Positions 43,712 to 50,984 of a stretch of DNA of 64,000 nucleotides are shown in pieces. Each line of letters begins with the position of its first letter. The first letter of the stretch is position 1. The position numbers were made by a program, and so were the translations under genes. Source of the DNA: Alicyclobacillus herbarius DSM 13609 (lineage in GTDB: Bacteria > Bacillota > Bacilli > Alicyclobacillales > Alicyclobacillaceae); the NCBI RefSeq assembly GCF_000430585.1, contig NZ_AUMH01000002.1, positions 62,001 through 126,000 on the forward strand, given 5' to 3'. Under the pieces are notes generated by a model, which made no database searches, was not told the origin of the DNA, and was given only the letters and a program-made list of their open reading frames with translations.

Positions 43712-45079
43712 CTATAGATGAAGTCCCCAGCGCTTCACCTTTTTGACCAGCGTCGAGTGGTCGATACCCAGCGCCCGGGCGGCTTGCCGATAGGTTCCGT
43801 GTTGACGCAGCGCCTCGCGTACCCACTCCTTTTCGATTGACTCCAGGCGTTGGCGCAGCGGTTTGGTCTCGTTTGCAATTGTCGGGTTCACCTGCTGGAT
43901 ATGGGGTGGGAGGTGGTGCGGTTCAACCAACAGCGAAGGTACAGACACTACAAGGCTCTCCATGAAATTCTTCACTTCGCGCACATTCCCCGGCCATGGA
44001 TACTGCGTCAGCAGGACGCGCGTCTTCGCGGCCAGTCGCTTGTCCATGCGGTAGGCCGATTTGTAATAGGAAAAAAAGAAGTCGATAAACGCCTCCACAT
44101 CCTCGGGCCGCTCTGCTAAAGGCGGAATCCGGATTTCGACGACCTGCAGCCGATAGAACAGGTCTTCGCGGAAACGTCCGTCCCGCACCAACTGGCGCAA
44201 ATCTTGGTTGGTGGCGGAGATGATGCGTACGTCAATCGGCCGGGCCTTCGTGCCGCCCACCCGCTGCACTCGCATATCCTGCAGCACGCGCAGCAACTTT
44301 GCTTGCAGCGACAACGGCATATCGCCAATTTCGTCGAGTAGGATGGTGCCTTTGTCCGCTAGCTCCAACAGCCCCGGTTTGCCGCCACGGCGCGCGCCGG
44401 TAAAAGCTCCATCCTCATAGCCCATCAGCTCGGACTCAAGGAGGTTTTCGGGGATGGCCGCACAGTTCACCTTGATGAATGGCTGATTGCGCCTGTCGCT
44501 GAGCTGGTGGATGAGGTTAGCCATGACCTCCTTGCCGCACCCGGAGGGCCCCGTCAACAGCACGCTGGTCGGATACGGCGCGACCTGCCGCACCTGCTCG
44601 ACAATCCGCCGCATCGCCGGGCTTTTGGCAATTACGTTGGGCTCTTGGTCATCACCGACCCGGTAGCGGTGGCGGTGCAGCTCCGACAGCCCGCGCACTC
44701 GTTCCAGTTCTGCGCTCACGCGGTTGAGTTCCGTAATGTCGCGCACGCTGGTCACGACCAGCTCGATGCCTCCATCTTCGTTGAACACCGGCGTTCCTGT
44801 TACAATCACCTCGCGCCCGTTGCGCAGGTTTTGCATCAGCGATTCCGTGCGTTTCGTTTCCAAGACAACCAGCGACACCGAGCAGTTGATGAACCCACTT
44901 TCAATCAATTCCGCCATGTGTCGACCGATAAGCTCGTCCCGGCGCGCGCCGGACAAGGCCTCATACGCCGAGTTCACCAGCAGGGTATATCCCTTGCCAT
45001 CCACAACGTACACGCCGTCTGGAAACCATTCGATGACTTCGGGGAGTCGCGACTTGAGAGACGCGTCGATGACCAGCAC
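43712..45079 (-). CDS. Sigma-54 enhancer-binding activator with PAS sensor
   Basis: 455-residue bacterial enhancer-binding protein. An N-terminal PAS domain (about 5-115; WFPDGVYVVDGKGYTLLVNSAYEALSG) is the likely ligand sensor. The AAA+ domain (about 150-385) has Walker A GPSGCGKE, the sigma-54-contacting GAFTGA loop (DGAFTGARRGG), Walker B LLDEIGDM and the arginine-finger region. The C-terminal Fis-type helix-turn-helix is TYRQAARALGIDHSTLVKK. Palindromic sites and a -24/-12 promoter next to its start point to the divergent lactonase operon as target. GTG 45079 is eight bases after GGAG; ATG 45085 is closer to the site. It also converges with the prp cluster. Confidence 0.93.
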   Translation of the reverse strand: MLVIDASLKSRLPEVIEWFPDGVYVVDGKGYTLLVNSAYEALSGARRDELIGRHMAELIESGFINCSVSLVVLETKRTESLMQNLRNGREVIVTGTPVFNEDGGIELVVTSVRDITELNRVSAELERVRGLSELHRHRYRVGDDQEPNVIAKSPAMRRIVEQVRQVAPYPTSVLLTGPSGCGKEVMANLIHQLSDRRNQPFIKVNCAAIPENLLESELMGYEDGAFTGARRGGKPGLLELADKGTILLDEIGDMPLSLQAKLLRVLQDMRVQRVGGTKARPIDVRIISATNQDLRQLVRDGRFREDLFYRLQVVEIRIPPLAERPEDVEAFIDFFFSYYKSAYRMDKRLAAKTRVLLTQYPWPGNVREVKNFMESLVVSVPSLLVEPHHLPPHIQQVNPTIANETKPLRQRLESIEKEWVREALRQHGTYRQAARALGIDHSTLVKKVKRWGLHL

Positions 45080-45095
45080 CGCCATGTCTCCTTTC

Positions 45096-45188
45096 TGGTG
45101 AAAGCGTTCACCATAGGTGAAGCGTATCACCACCTGGTTGAATCGACAAGACCGACTTTGCGTCCACGCATGGTGAAAACATTCACCA
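45096..45188. promoter_or_regulatory. Three palindromic activator (UAS) sites
   Basis: TGGTGAAAGCGTTCACCA (45096-45113) and TGGTGAAAACATTCACCA (45171-45188) share perfect 7-bp arms, TGGTGAA and TTCACCA, around a four-base centre. A third, weaker copy, GGTGA-N6-TCACC, is at 45116-45131, 19-20 bases from the first. They lie about 160-260 bases upstream of the sigma-54 promoter, the normal distance for enhancer sites, and directly before the activator gene. The first two copies are close enough to its start to allow autoregulation. Confidence 0.8.
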
Positions 45189-45216
45189 CGACGCGATCAA
45201 TGCGGATTCCACCTGG

Positions 45217-45326
45217 GCCAAAACTGCGGCCAAAATTCCGGTCAATACCTGGGCCAAACCCGGCGAAACCCCGGCCCAACTCGGGCAAAACCCCGGTCAA
45301 AACCACGCTCAAAAACCCGACACAAG
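45217..45326. promoter_or_regulatory. Phased A-tract region (probable intrinsic bend)
   Basis: Ten A-runs of two to five bases, in units such as CCGGTCAAAA and CTGGGCCAAAA, have centres at about 45221, 45233, 45244, 45257, 45267, 45278, 45288, 45300, 45313 and 45324. The mean spacing is about 11.4 bases. Near-helical phasing of A-tracts is the standard cause of static DNA curvature. The block fills the space between the activator sites and the sigma-54 promoter, where a bend would help DNA looping. Confidence 0.6.
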
Positions 45327-45340
45327 GGCGACAGGATCTA

Positions 45341-45358
45341 TTGGCACGAAAATTGCAT
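45341..45358 (+). promoter_or_regulatory. Sigma-54 (-24/-12) promoter of the lactonase operon
   Basis: TTGGCACGAAAATTGCAT matches the RpoN consensus TGGCACG-N4-TTGCW at every position, with GG at 45343-45344 and GC at 45355-45356, exactly ten bases apart. Transcription should begin near 45368, about 80 bases before the lactonase start. Use of sigma-54 explains the need for the adjacent GAFTGA-containing activator. Confidence 0.9.
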
Positions 45359-45450
45359 TATCGAAAATCATGGACGCATCGTCGAATCACGGACGGATCG
45401 TCCACACCCGGCACGCGAGTAACCACGTCAACCAAAGGAGTTGAAGCCAA

Positions 45451-46296
45451 GTGAACCTCGTGAAACCGCATCCAAAGCTGTACGTGATGGACAACGGGCG
45501 CATGCGAATGGACAAAAACTGGATGATTGCCATGCACAATCCCGCTACCGCGGAGGAGCCCAACCGGCCGAACGAGATGGTCGAGTTCCCCATCTACACG
45601 GTGCTGATTGACCACCCAGAAGGCAAGATTCTCTTCGACACCTCGTGCAATCCGAACTCCATGGGGCCATCCGGCCGCTGGGCGGAAATCACCCAGTCCC
45701 AGTTTCCTTGGACCGCCAGCGAGGAGTGCTACCTGCATAACCGACTCGAGCAGCTGCGCGTGCGTCCGGAGGACATCCGCTACGTCATTGCGTCTCACCT
45801 GCATCTCGATCACGCCGGTTGTCTCGAGATGTTCACGAACGCCACCATCCTCGTGCACGAGGACGAGTTGCACGGGGCGTTGGAAGCCTATGCCCGCAAC
45901 CAAAAGGCGGGCGCCTACATCTGGGCCGACATCGACGCCTGGATTCGCAACAATCTCCAGTGGCGGACCGTGAAGCGCCATGAGGACAACCTCTTACTCG
46001 CAGACGGCGTGCGCGTGCTCAACTTCGGCAGCGGCCACGCTTGGGGCATGCTGGGGCTGTACGTGGAACTGCCCGAAAAAGGGAATCTCATCCTCGCCTC
46101 CGACGCCATCTACACCAAGGAGAGCTATGGACCGCCGGTGAAACCGCCCGGAATTATCTACGACTCGGTCGGCTTCGTCCGTACCGTCGAACGCATCCGC
46201 ACCCTGGCGCACGAGTACAAAGCGGACGTCTGGTTTGGCCACGACGCCGAGCAGTTTGCCACGTTCCGCAAATCGGACGAAGGGTATTACGAATAA
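45451..46296 (+). CDS. Metallo-beta-lactamase-fold lactonase (AaL/AttM family)
   Basis: 281-residue dinuclear metal lactonase. HLHLDHAG (His116, His118, Asp120, His121), the later His in GSGHAWGM, Asp in LASDAIY and His in WFGHDAEQF form the metal site. The sequence strongly resembles, from memory, the AaL lactonase of Alicyclobacillus acidoterrestris, and more distantly the N-acyl homoserine lactonases AiiA and AttM/BlcC. Such enzymes open acyl-homoserine lactones and gamma-lactones. Its operon partners suggest gamma-butyrolactone or a similar simple lactone as natural substrate. The start is GTG, ten bases after AAAGGAG, under a sigma-54 promoter. Confidence 0.92.
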   Translation: MNLVKPHPKLYVMDNGRMRMDKNWMIAMHNPATAEEPNRPNEMVEFPIYTVLIDHPEGKILFDTSCNPNSMGPSGRWAEITQSQFPWTASEECYLHNRLEQLRVRPEDIRYVIASHLHLDHAGCLEMFTNATILVHEDELHGALEAYARNQKAGAYIWADIDAWIRNNLQWRTVKRHEDNLLLADGVRVLNFGSGHAWGMLGLYVELPEKGNLILASDAIYTKESYGPPVKPPGIIYDSVGFVRTVERIRTLAHEYKADVWFGHDAEQFATFRKSDEGYYE

Positions 46297-46431
46297 CGGT
46301 TGTCCATGAAGGACTCGCCATGACCTCAGGGCAGTCGATGAAGGACCATCCACGACGGGCCATAAATGGATAAAACCCACGACAAACCAAGCCAAACCCA
46401 GCGGCCTAACGACCAAGGAGGAGATACCCAC

Positions 46432-47559
46432 ATGAAGACCAAAGCCGCCGTGTTGTACGAGATGGGGCTGCCCGCCCCGTACGCCGACAGCAAGCCCCTC
46501 AAGATAGAGACCTTGGACCTCGACTCGCCCGGCCCTGGTGAGGTGTTAGTGCGCATCCGGGCTGCCGGCCTGTGCCACTCCGATTTGTCGGTCATCAACG
46601 GATCGCGCCCGCGCCCTACGCCTATGGCTCTGGGCCACGAGGCGGCGGGCGAGGTGGTGGAAGTCGGCCCCGGCGTGACCGACCTGCGTCCCGGGGATCA
46701 CGTGGTCTGCGCCTTTGTCCCGAGCTGCGGCCACTGCCTGCCCTGCCAGGAGGGCCGACCTGCGCTCTGTGAACCGGGCGCCGCCGCCAACACCGAGGGC
46801 ACGCTCCTCTCGGGCGCCCGTCGCCTGCACTTGGACGGGCAGCCGGTGCACCACCACCTCGGCGTCTCCGGGTTCAGCGAGTACGCCGTCATCGCCCGCA
46901 ATTCGCTCATCCCGGTGGACCCGGAAGTTCCGTTTCATCAGGTGGCGCTGTTTGGCTGCGCCGTCATCACCGGAGTCGGCGCCGTGGTCAACACCGCCCG
47001 CGTCCCGGTGGGCGCGAGTGTCGCCATCGTCGGTCTCGGCGGGGTCGGCCTGTCGGCATTGCTCGGCGCGCGGGTGGCCGGGGCCGCCCGCATCGTCGCC
47101 GTCGATGTGAATCCCGACAAGCTCCGCCTGGCGGAAAGCCTGGGCGCCACGGATACGTTTGACGCGCGCGATCCGGACGTGATTCGTCGCATTCGTGAGG
47201 CCACGCAGGGCGGGGTGGAGTACGCGTTTGAAACGGCGGGTGCCGTGCCGGCGCTGCAAACCGCCTACGCCATCACGCGCCGCGGCGGAACCACGGTCAC
47301 CAGCGGCCTGCCACACCCAGACCACCAGTTCTCCTTCCCGCAGGTGACCCTGACGGCCGAAGAGCGCACCCTTAAAGGCTCCTATGTGGGCAGCTGTGTG
47401 CCCCAAAGGGACATCCCGCGCTTTATCGACTTGTTTAAGCAGGGTCGGCTGCCCGTGGACAAATTGTTGACAGACACCCTATCGTTGGAGGACATTAACA
47501 GTGGGTTTGATCGACTCAACCGGGGTGAAGCCTCCCGGTTAGTCGTCCGCATGGACTAA
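46432..47559 (+). CDS. Zinc-dependent alcohol dehydrogenase (MDR family)
   Basis: 375-residue NAD(P)-dependent medium-chain dehydrogenase. Catalytic zinc ligands are in GLCHSDLS (Cys about residue 46) and GHEAAGEVVEVGPGV. The structural zinc Cys cluster is CGHCLPCQEGRPALC, and the Rossmann motif GLGGVGLSALLGARVAGA is followed by Asp in AVDVN, favouring NAD. In this operon it would oxidise the hydroxy acid released by the lactonase, such as gamma-hydroxybutyrate, to the semialdehyde. In Agrobacterium that step uses a different, iron-type dehydrogenase. AAGGAGGAGATACCCAC precedes the ATG. Confidence 0.9.
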   Translation: MKTKAAVLYEMGLPAPYADSKPLKIETLDLDSPGPGEVLVRIRAAGLCHSDLSVINGSRPRPTPMALGHEAAGEVVEVGPGVTDLRPGDHVVCAFVPSCGHCLPCQEGRPALCEPGAAANTEGTLLSGARRLHLDGQPVHHHLGVSGFSEYAVIARNSLIPVDPEVPFHQVALFGCAVITGVGAVVNTARVPVGASVAIVGLGGVGLSALLGARVAGAARIVAVDVNPDKLRLAESLGATDTFDARDPDVIRRIREATQGGVEYAFETAGAVPALQTAYAITRRGGTTVTSGLPHPDHQFSFPQVTLTAEERTLKGSYVGSCVPQRDIPRFIDLFKQGRLPVDKLLTDTLSLEDINSGFDRLNRGEASRLVVRMD

Positions 47560-47707
47560 GCCTCGATGCGGAAGGCGCAAAGAGTTCGCGCGCCATCAAC
47601 CCGCCACCGGCGTGTGGACATGCGCCGGTCCGAAGCCGTTCCCCGGCGGTGTGGGTGCGCCGAGGGACATTGCTTCGGACAACTTGTCAAGGGAGTGACG
47701 GCCAGCC

Positions 47708-49153
47708 ATGGAACTCGGAGCTTACCAGAATTACATCGGTGGAGAGTGGACGAACGGATCGGCCAAAGAGACGTTTGACGTGGTCAACCCAGCCACGGAA
47801 CAGGTCGTGGCCACCGTGCCCAACGCCACGCCGGAAGATATGCGGGCGGCCATCGACAAGGCGGCCGCCGTTCAAGATGAGTGGGCAGATACCTTGGCCA
47901 GCGAGCGGGCCCGCATCCTGCACGCAGCAGCGGCCAAGATGCACGCCGAGGCGGATCGGCTCGCGCGCATTATGACGATAGAAGAAGGGAAGCCCTTGGC
48001 CGAGGCGCGCGGCGAAGTCAACTACGCGGCCTCGTTCCTCGACTGGTTTGCCGAGGAGGGGCTGCGCATCTACGGGGATACCATCCCCAGCAGTTCGCCG
48101 GACAAGCGTTTGTTGGTCATCAAGCGGCCGGTCGGCATCACGGCAGCGATTACGCCCTGGAACTTCCCGGCGGCCATGATTACCCGTAAGCTCGGTCCCG
48201 CGCTCGCGGCCGGCTGCACGATGATCATCAAACCGTCGGAGTTGACGCCTCTGTCCGCGTTCGAGATGGCCCGCATCTTCGAGGAGGTCGGGCTGCCAAA
48301 GGGCGTCCTCTCGGTCGTTGTGGGCACCGACGCCCCAGCCCTCGCCAAGGTCATCATGGAGGACTTCCGGGTACGCAAAGTGTCGTTTACCGGATCGACC
48401 GAGGTCGGGAAAATCCTCATGCGCCAGGCGGCCGACACGGTTAAGCGGGTGTCGATGGAGCTGGGCGGGCACGCGCCGTTCCTCGTCTTCGCGGACGCCG
48501 ACCTGGACGCGGCGGTCGACAACGCGGTCAGCTGCAAGATGCGCGGTATGGGCGAAACCTGCGTCTCCGCCAACCGCATCTATGTCCAGCGCCCGGTTTA
48601 CGACGAGTTTGTCCGCAAGCTGGCGGACCGTATGGGCAGCATGCGGGTCGGCAACGGCCTGGAGGAGGGCGTGACGGTAGGGCCGCTGATTGAGTCGGCG
48701 GCGATTGAGAAGGTGAAGCGTCACGTGGAGGACGCCCTGGCCAAAGGTGCACGCCTCGTCGTCGGCGGCAAGGCTAAGGAAGGCCCGGGCTGGTTCTATA
48801 CCCCCACGGTGCTCGCGGACGTCAATCACTCGATGCTCATCACCAAGGAGGAGACGTTTGGTCCGGTGGCGGCGGTCTTGCCGTTCGACACCGAGGAGGA
48901 AGTCGTCCGCTACGCCAACGACACGGTGTATGGCCTGGCTGCCTACTACTTTACCCGCGACGTGGGTCGTGTCTTTCGCCTGGCGGAGCGCCTGCAGTAC
49001 GGCATCCTTGGCGCCAACGACGGTATCCCGTCCACCGCGCAAGCCCCGTTTGGCGGCGTGAAGGAATCAGGCATCGGCCGTGAAGGCAGCAAGTACGGCA
49101 TCGCCGAGTACCTGGACATCAAGTACGTGTCATTGGGTGGCATCCTGAGCTGA
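47708..49153 (+). CDS. gabD: Succinate-semialdehyde dehydrogenase-type aldehyde dehydrogenase
   Basis: 481-residue NAD(P)-dependent aldehyde dehydrogenase. PWNFPAAMITRKLGPALAAGC binds the cofactor, FTGSTEVGK and SMELGGHAPFLVFADADLD supply the general base Glu, and GMGETCVSANRIYV the nucleophilic Cys (about residue 281). The overall pattern is that of GabD enzymes that turn succinate semialdehyde into succinate. It is third in the lactonase operon, after a 148-base gap with no visible terminator, and is closed by an intrinsic terminator. This fits it as the last step of lactone breakdown. Confidence 0.92.
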   Translation: MELGAYQNYIGGEWTNGSAKETFDVVNPATEQVVATVPNATPEDMRAAIDKAAAVQDEWADTLASERARILHAAAAKMHAEADRLARIMTIEEGKPLAEARGEVNYAASFLDWFAEEGLRIYGDTIPSSSPDKRLLVIKRPVGITAAITPWNFPAAMITRKLGPALAAGCTMIIKPSELTPLSAFEMARIFEEVGLPKGVLSVVVGTDAPALAKVIMEDFRVRKVSFTGSTEVGKILMRQAADTVKRVSMELGGHAPFLVFADADLDAAVDNAVSCKMRGMGETCVSANRIYVQRPVYDEFVRKLADRMGSMRVGNGLEEGVTVGPLIESAAIEKVKRHVEDALAKGARLVVGGKAKEGPGWFYTPTVLADVNHSMLITKEETFGPVAAVLPFDTEEEVVRYANDTVYGLAAYYFTRDVGRVFRLAERLQYGILGANDGIPSTAQAPFGGVKESGIGREGSKYGIAEYLDIKYVSLGGILS

Positions 49154-49166
49154 CAGGTCGTTCTCG

Positions 49167-49199
49167 GCAGAAGGAGGAGGTAGAATGCCTCCTTCTTTT
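49167..49199 (+). terminator. Intrinsic terminator of the lactonase operon
   Basis: AGAAGGAGG (49169-49177) and CCTCCTTCT (49188-49196) form a perfect 9-bp stem with a ten-base loop, followed by TTTTG. It lies 15 bases after the aldehyde dehydrogenase stop. Confidence 0.75.
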
Positions 49200-49289
49200 G
49201 TGATTGCGCTTTGTAGAATTTTGTCGTATGATGTCAATAAATCGTCAAAGCTTTTGCACGGAAGAAGACGAAAACACATAATGTGGAAT

Positions 49290-49372
49290 GTGCTCAGGGC
49301 AAACCAGTGGAAACGCTGGGACGCAAAGCCACGGGTCTACGGGCGATATCGTCTAGGACAGCCGGGTTGCCA
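49290..49372 (+). promoter_or_regulatory. c-di-GMP-I (GEMM-I) riboswitch upstream of the EAL gene
   Basis: The aptamer signature is nearly complete. GGGCAAACC is followed by a hairpin capped with GGAAAC, then GGGACGCAAAGCCACGGGTCT, a variable hairpin (CGGGCGATATCGTCTAG), and GACAGCCGGGTTGCC, which pairs back with the 5' GGCAA. A G precedes CAAACC, which is the base associated with c-di-GMP rather than cGAMP preference. A terminator (49401-49428) follows at once, so control is probably by transcription termination. Confidence 0.93.
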
Positions 49373-49400
49373 CGAAATGTCACGATATTGGTCACGTGGG

Positions 49401-49428
49401 AGGGACGACCCTGAGGGTCGTCCTTTTT
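49401..49428 (+). terminator. Terminator in the riboswitch expression platform
   Basis: GGACGACCC and GGGTCGTCC form a 9-bp stem with a TGA loop, followed by five T residues. It lies between the c-di-GMP-I aptamer and the EAL gene start at 49446, so it is the likely expression platform. Whether ligand binding turns it on or off cannot be decided from inspection. Confidence 0.85.
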
Positions 49429-49445
49429 GTAATATGGGGTGAGGC

Positions 49446-50438
49446 ATGGTGAATCAACAGAGAAAACCAAACGCTGAGGGGAAAGATAGAAGCTCCCCAA
49501 ACACACGGGGTATGCATCTGTCAACCGCGTTTGTCTCATCCATGATACGCGAAGTTACAGCAGAGCATATCCAGCAAATCCTCGCTGAAGGGACGTTGTT
49601 CAGCTATTATCAACCCATTATCAATCACCAGGGGTCTTACGTGTTCGCGCACGAGGCGCTCAGCCGTCCCTGGTTGAACACGCCCAGTGTGATGATGGCT
49701 CCAGATTGTTGGTTCTATACTGCGTACAAGTGTGGCCGGTCGTTGGAGGCAGACTTGTTGGCTATCCAATCAGCGCTCAAACATCGTGTGTGTCCGGGGG
49801 ACGTCCGGACAGGTGGATACCTGTTCGTGAATGTCCTTCCCACGACTTTAGCTGAACCGTGTTTTCTCGTCGAATTGGAATCCCTCCTACTCACCTACGA
49901 CCAATCCCCGAACGGTCTCGTATTCGAAGTCACAGAAAACATTGCCTATGATACGAAGCGTCTGGCAGAACAGCTTAAGCCCCTTCGGTCTTGGGGCATC
50001 CATATTGCTCTGGACGACGTTGGAGCAGGGTATGCCGACCTGCGGGCGATGGTGGATTTGGAACCGGACTTCATCAAGCTGGACCGGTCGCTGGTGCAGG
50101 GTGTGGCAACATCCAGGAACCGCCAGCGGCTGTTGGAGTCATTCGTACAATTTATGACCTCTGGGACTGCTGTGATTGTGGAAGGGATTGAAACCCTGGA
50201 CGACCTACTGGCCGCTCAAGAGGCGGGGGTCCATCTCAGCCAAGGGTATTACTGGGCTCCTCCGTTTCCGGACGAAGTCCTAAAAAAGTTGTTCGAGCGC
50301 GTCGAGGGGGTGCGCGAGCCACCGACGAGACTCGGACAGGAACGTGAAGAACAGGTGGATGACATGACGGTTCCAGTTGAGAGTCAACATTGGGACCGAT
50401 TATTGGTCTTGTACCAACGAGCCATGTGTCGGCTTTGA
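49446..50438 (+). CDS. EAL domain c-di-GMP phosphodiesterase
   Basis: 330-residue soluble protein with a single EAL domain (about 35-285). Catalytic and metal residues look intact: EAL in AHEALSRP, Asn in FVNVLP, Glu in FEVTEN, the Asp pair in ALDDVGAGYADL, Lys in IKLDRSL, Glu in VEGIET and Gln in LSQGYYWAPP. It should hydrolyse c-di-GMP. Its own messenger carries a c-di-GMP riboswitch, so a feedback loop is likely. It heads a unit with the FapA-like gene and a receiver gene. A 45-residue polar C-terminal tail has no known domain. Confidence 0.92.
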   Translation: MVNQQRKPNAEGKDRSSPNTRGMHLSTAFVSSMIREVTAEHIQQILAEGTLFSYYQPIINHQGSYVFAHEALSRPWLNTPSVMMAPDCWFYTAYKCGRSLEADLLAIQSALKHRVCPGDVRTGGYLFVNVLPTTLAEPCFLVELESLLLTYDQSPNGLVFEVTENIAYDTKRLAEQLKPLRSWGIHIALDDVGAGYADLRAMVDLEPDFIKLDRSLVQGVATSRNRQRLLESFVQFMTSGTAVIVEGIETLDDLLAAQEAGVHLSQGYYWAPPFPDEVLKKLFERVEGVREPPTRLGQEREEQVDDMTVPVESQHWDRLLVLYQRAMCRL

Positions 50439-50498
50439 AATCATCCTACGAATTACGTCGCCACATTGCCACGATGTTCATAGGATTTGGAGGAGCAT

Positions 50499-50984
50499 AT
50501 GGAGATCAAGACACTTTCCCGAAAGATCTTCCTCAGTAGATTGAGAAGACGGAAGGCACCGGATGTATCGGAAACAACACGCAAGCCGGTTCCCCATATG
50601 CCCCCACCTGTGAACGGGACAGCTTGGGTTGTTGCCGGTAAAATCCACGTCTCGGACCCCAAGAACTACGGAGCCTATGCGACGATTGTGGTTCCGGATG
50701 ATTCGTGCCTGAAGGTGACGATAGACGGCGAGCCGGTTGTCGGGGAAGTGGTGGTGAGTGAGTCACACAATATCCAAGTGGAACTCATCGCGCGGAAGCC
50801 GTCGGTAGCCTATGAGCTGTTTGTCTCGGACGATAAGCTCAGCGTTTCCGTAAAGGCCACGGTTGTGCTCGGCATGATGCCTGCGTTGAAGGATAGCGAT
50901 CCAAGGAGAGGTTGGTACTCCAGGTCGAGAAAACGATGTATCCGCCGGAAGAGACTTCTCCGAGTACGATATTGGAGCTGTTGA
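50499..50984 (+). CDS. FapA/DUF342-like protein, N-terminal fragment
   Basis: The first part of a FapA (DUF342) family protein. A basic start and proline-rich linker precede VNGTAWVVAGKIHVSD, VPDDSCLKVTIDGEPVVGEVVV and ELFVSDDKLSVSVKATVVLG, the beta-rich N-terminal domain of this family. After about residue 138 the frame runs into an Arg-rich, random-looking tail and stops at 50984, while the family sequence continues in another frame from about 50900. A one-base frameshift in the overlap (50897-50984) would fuse both parts into a normal protein of about 600 residues. ATG 50499 follows GGAGGAG. Confidence 0.75.
   Translation: MEIKTLSRKIFLSRLRRRKAPDVSETTRKPVPHMPPPVNGTAWVVAGKIHVSDPKNYGAYATIVVPDDSCLKVTIDGEPVVGEVVVSESHNIQVELIARKPSVAYELFVSDDKLSVSVKATVVLGMMPALKDSDPRRGWYSRSRKRCIRRKRLLRVRYWSC

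Noticed and set aside
43712-45079. Activator as a PrpR-type regulator of the methylcitrate genes
   Set aside because: No -24/-12 promoter or TGGTGAA palindrome was seen before prpC or prpD, and PrpR proteins have a different sensor domain; the sites lie before the lactonase.
44507-45454. Plus-strand frame of 315 codons running through the enhancer region into the lactonase start
   Set aside because: It is antisense to the activator AAA+ domain, and its Pro/Lys repeats come from the phased A-tract DNA.
45451-46296. Quorum-quenching enzyme as main role of the lactonase
   Set aside because: Possible as a side activity, but no quorum signal genes are present and the operon partners fit simple lactone catabolism better.
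47687-49042. Long open frame on the minus strand (451 codons)
   Set aside because: It is antisense to the aldehyde dehydrogenase, whose catalytic motifs are complete; no domain is recognisable in the antisense product.
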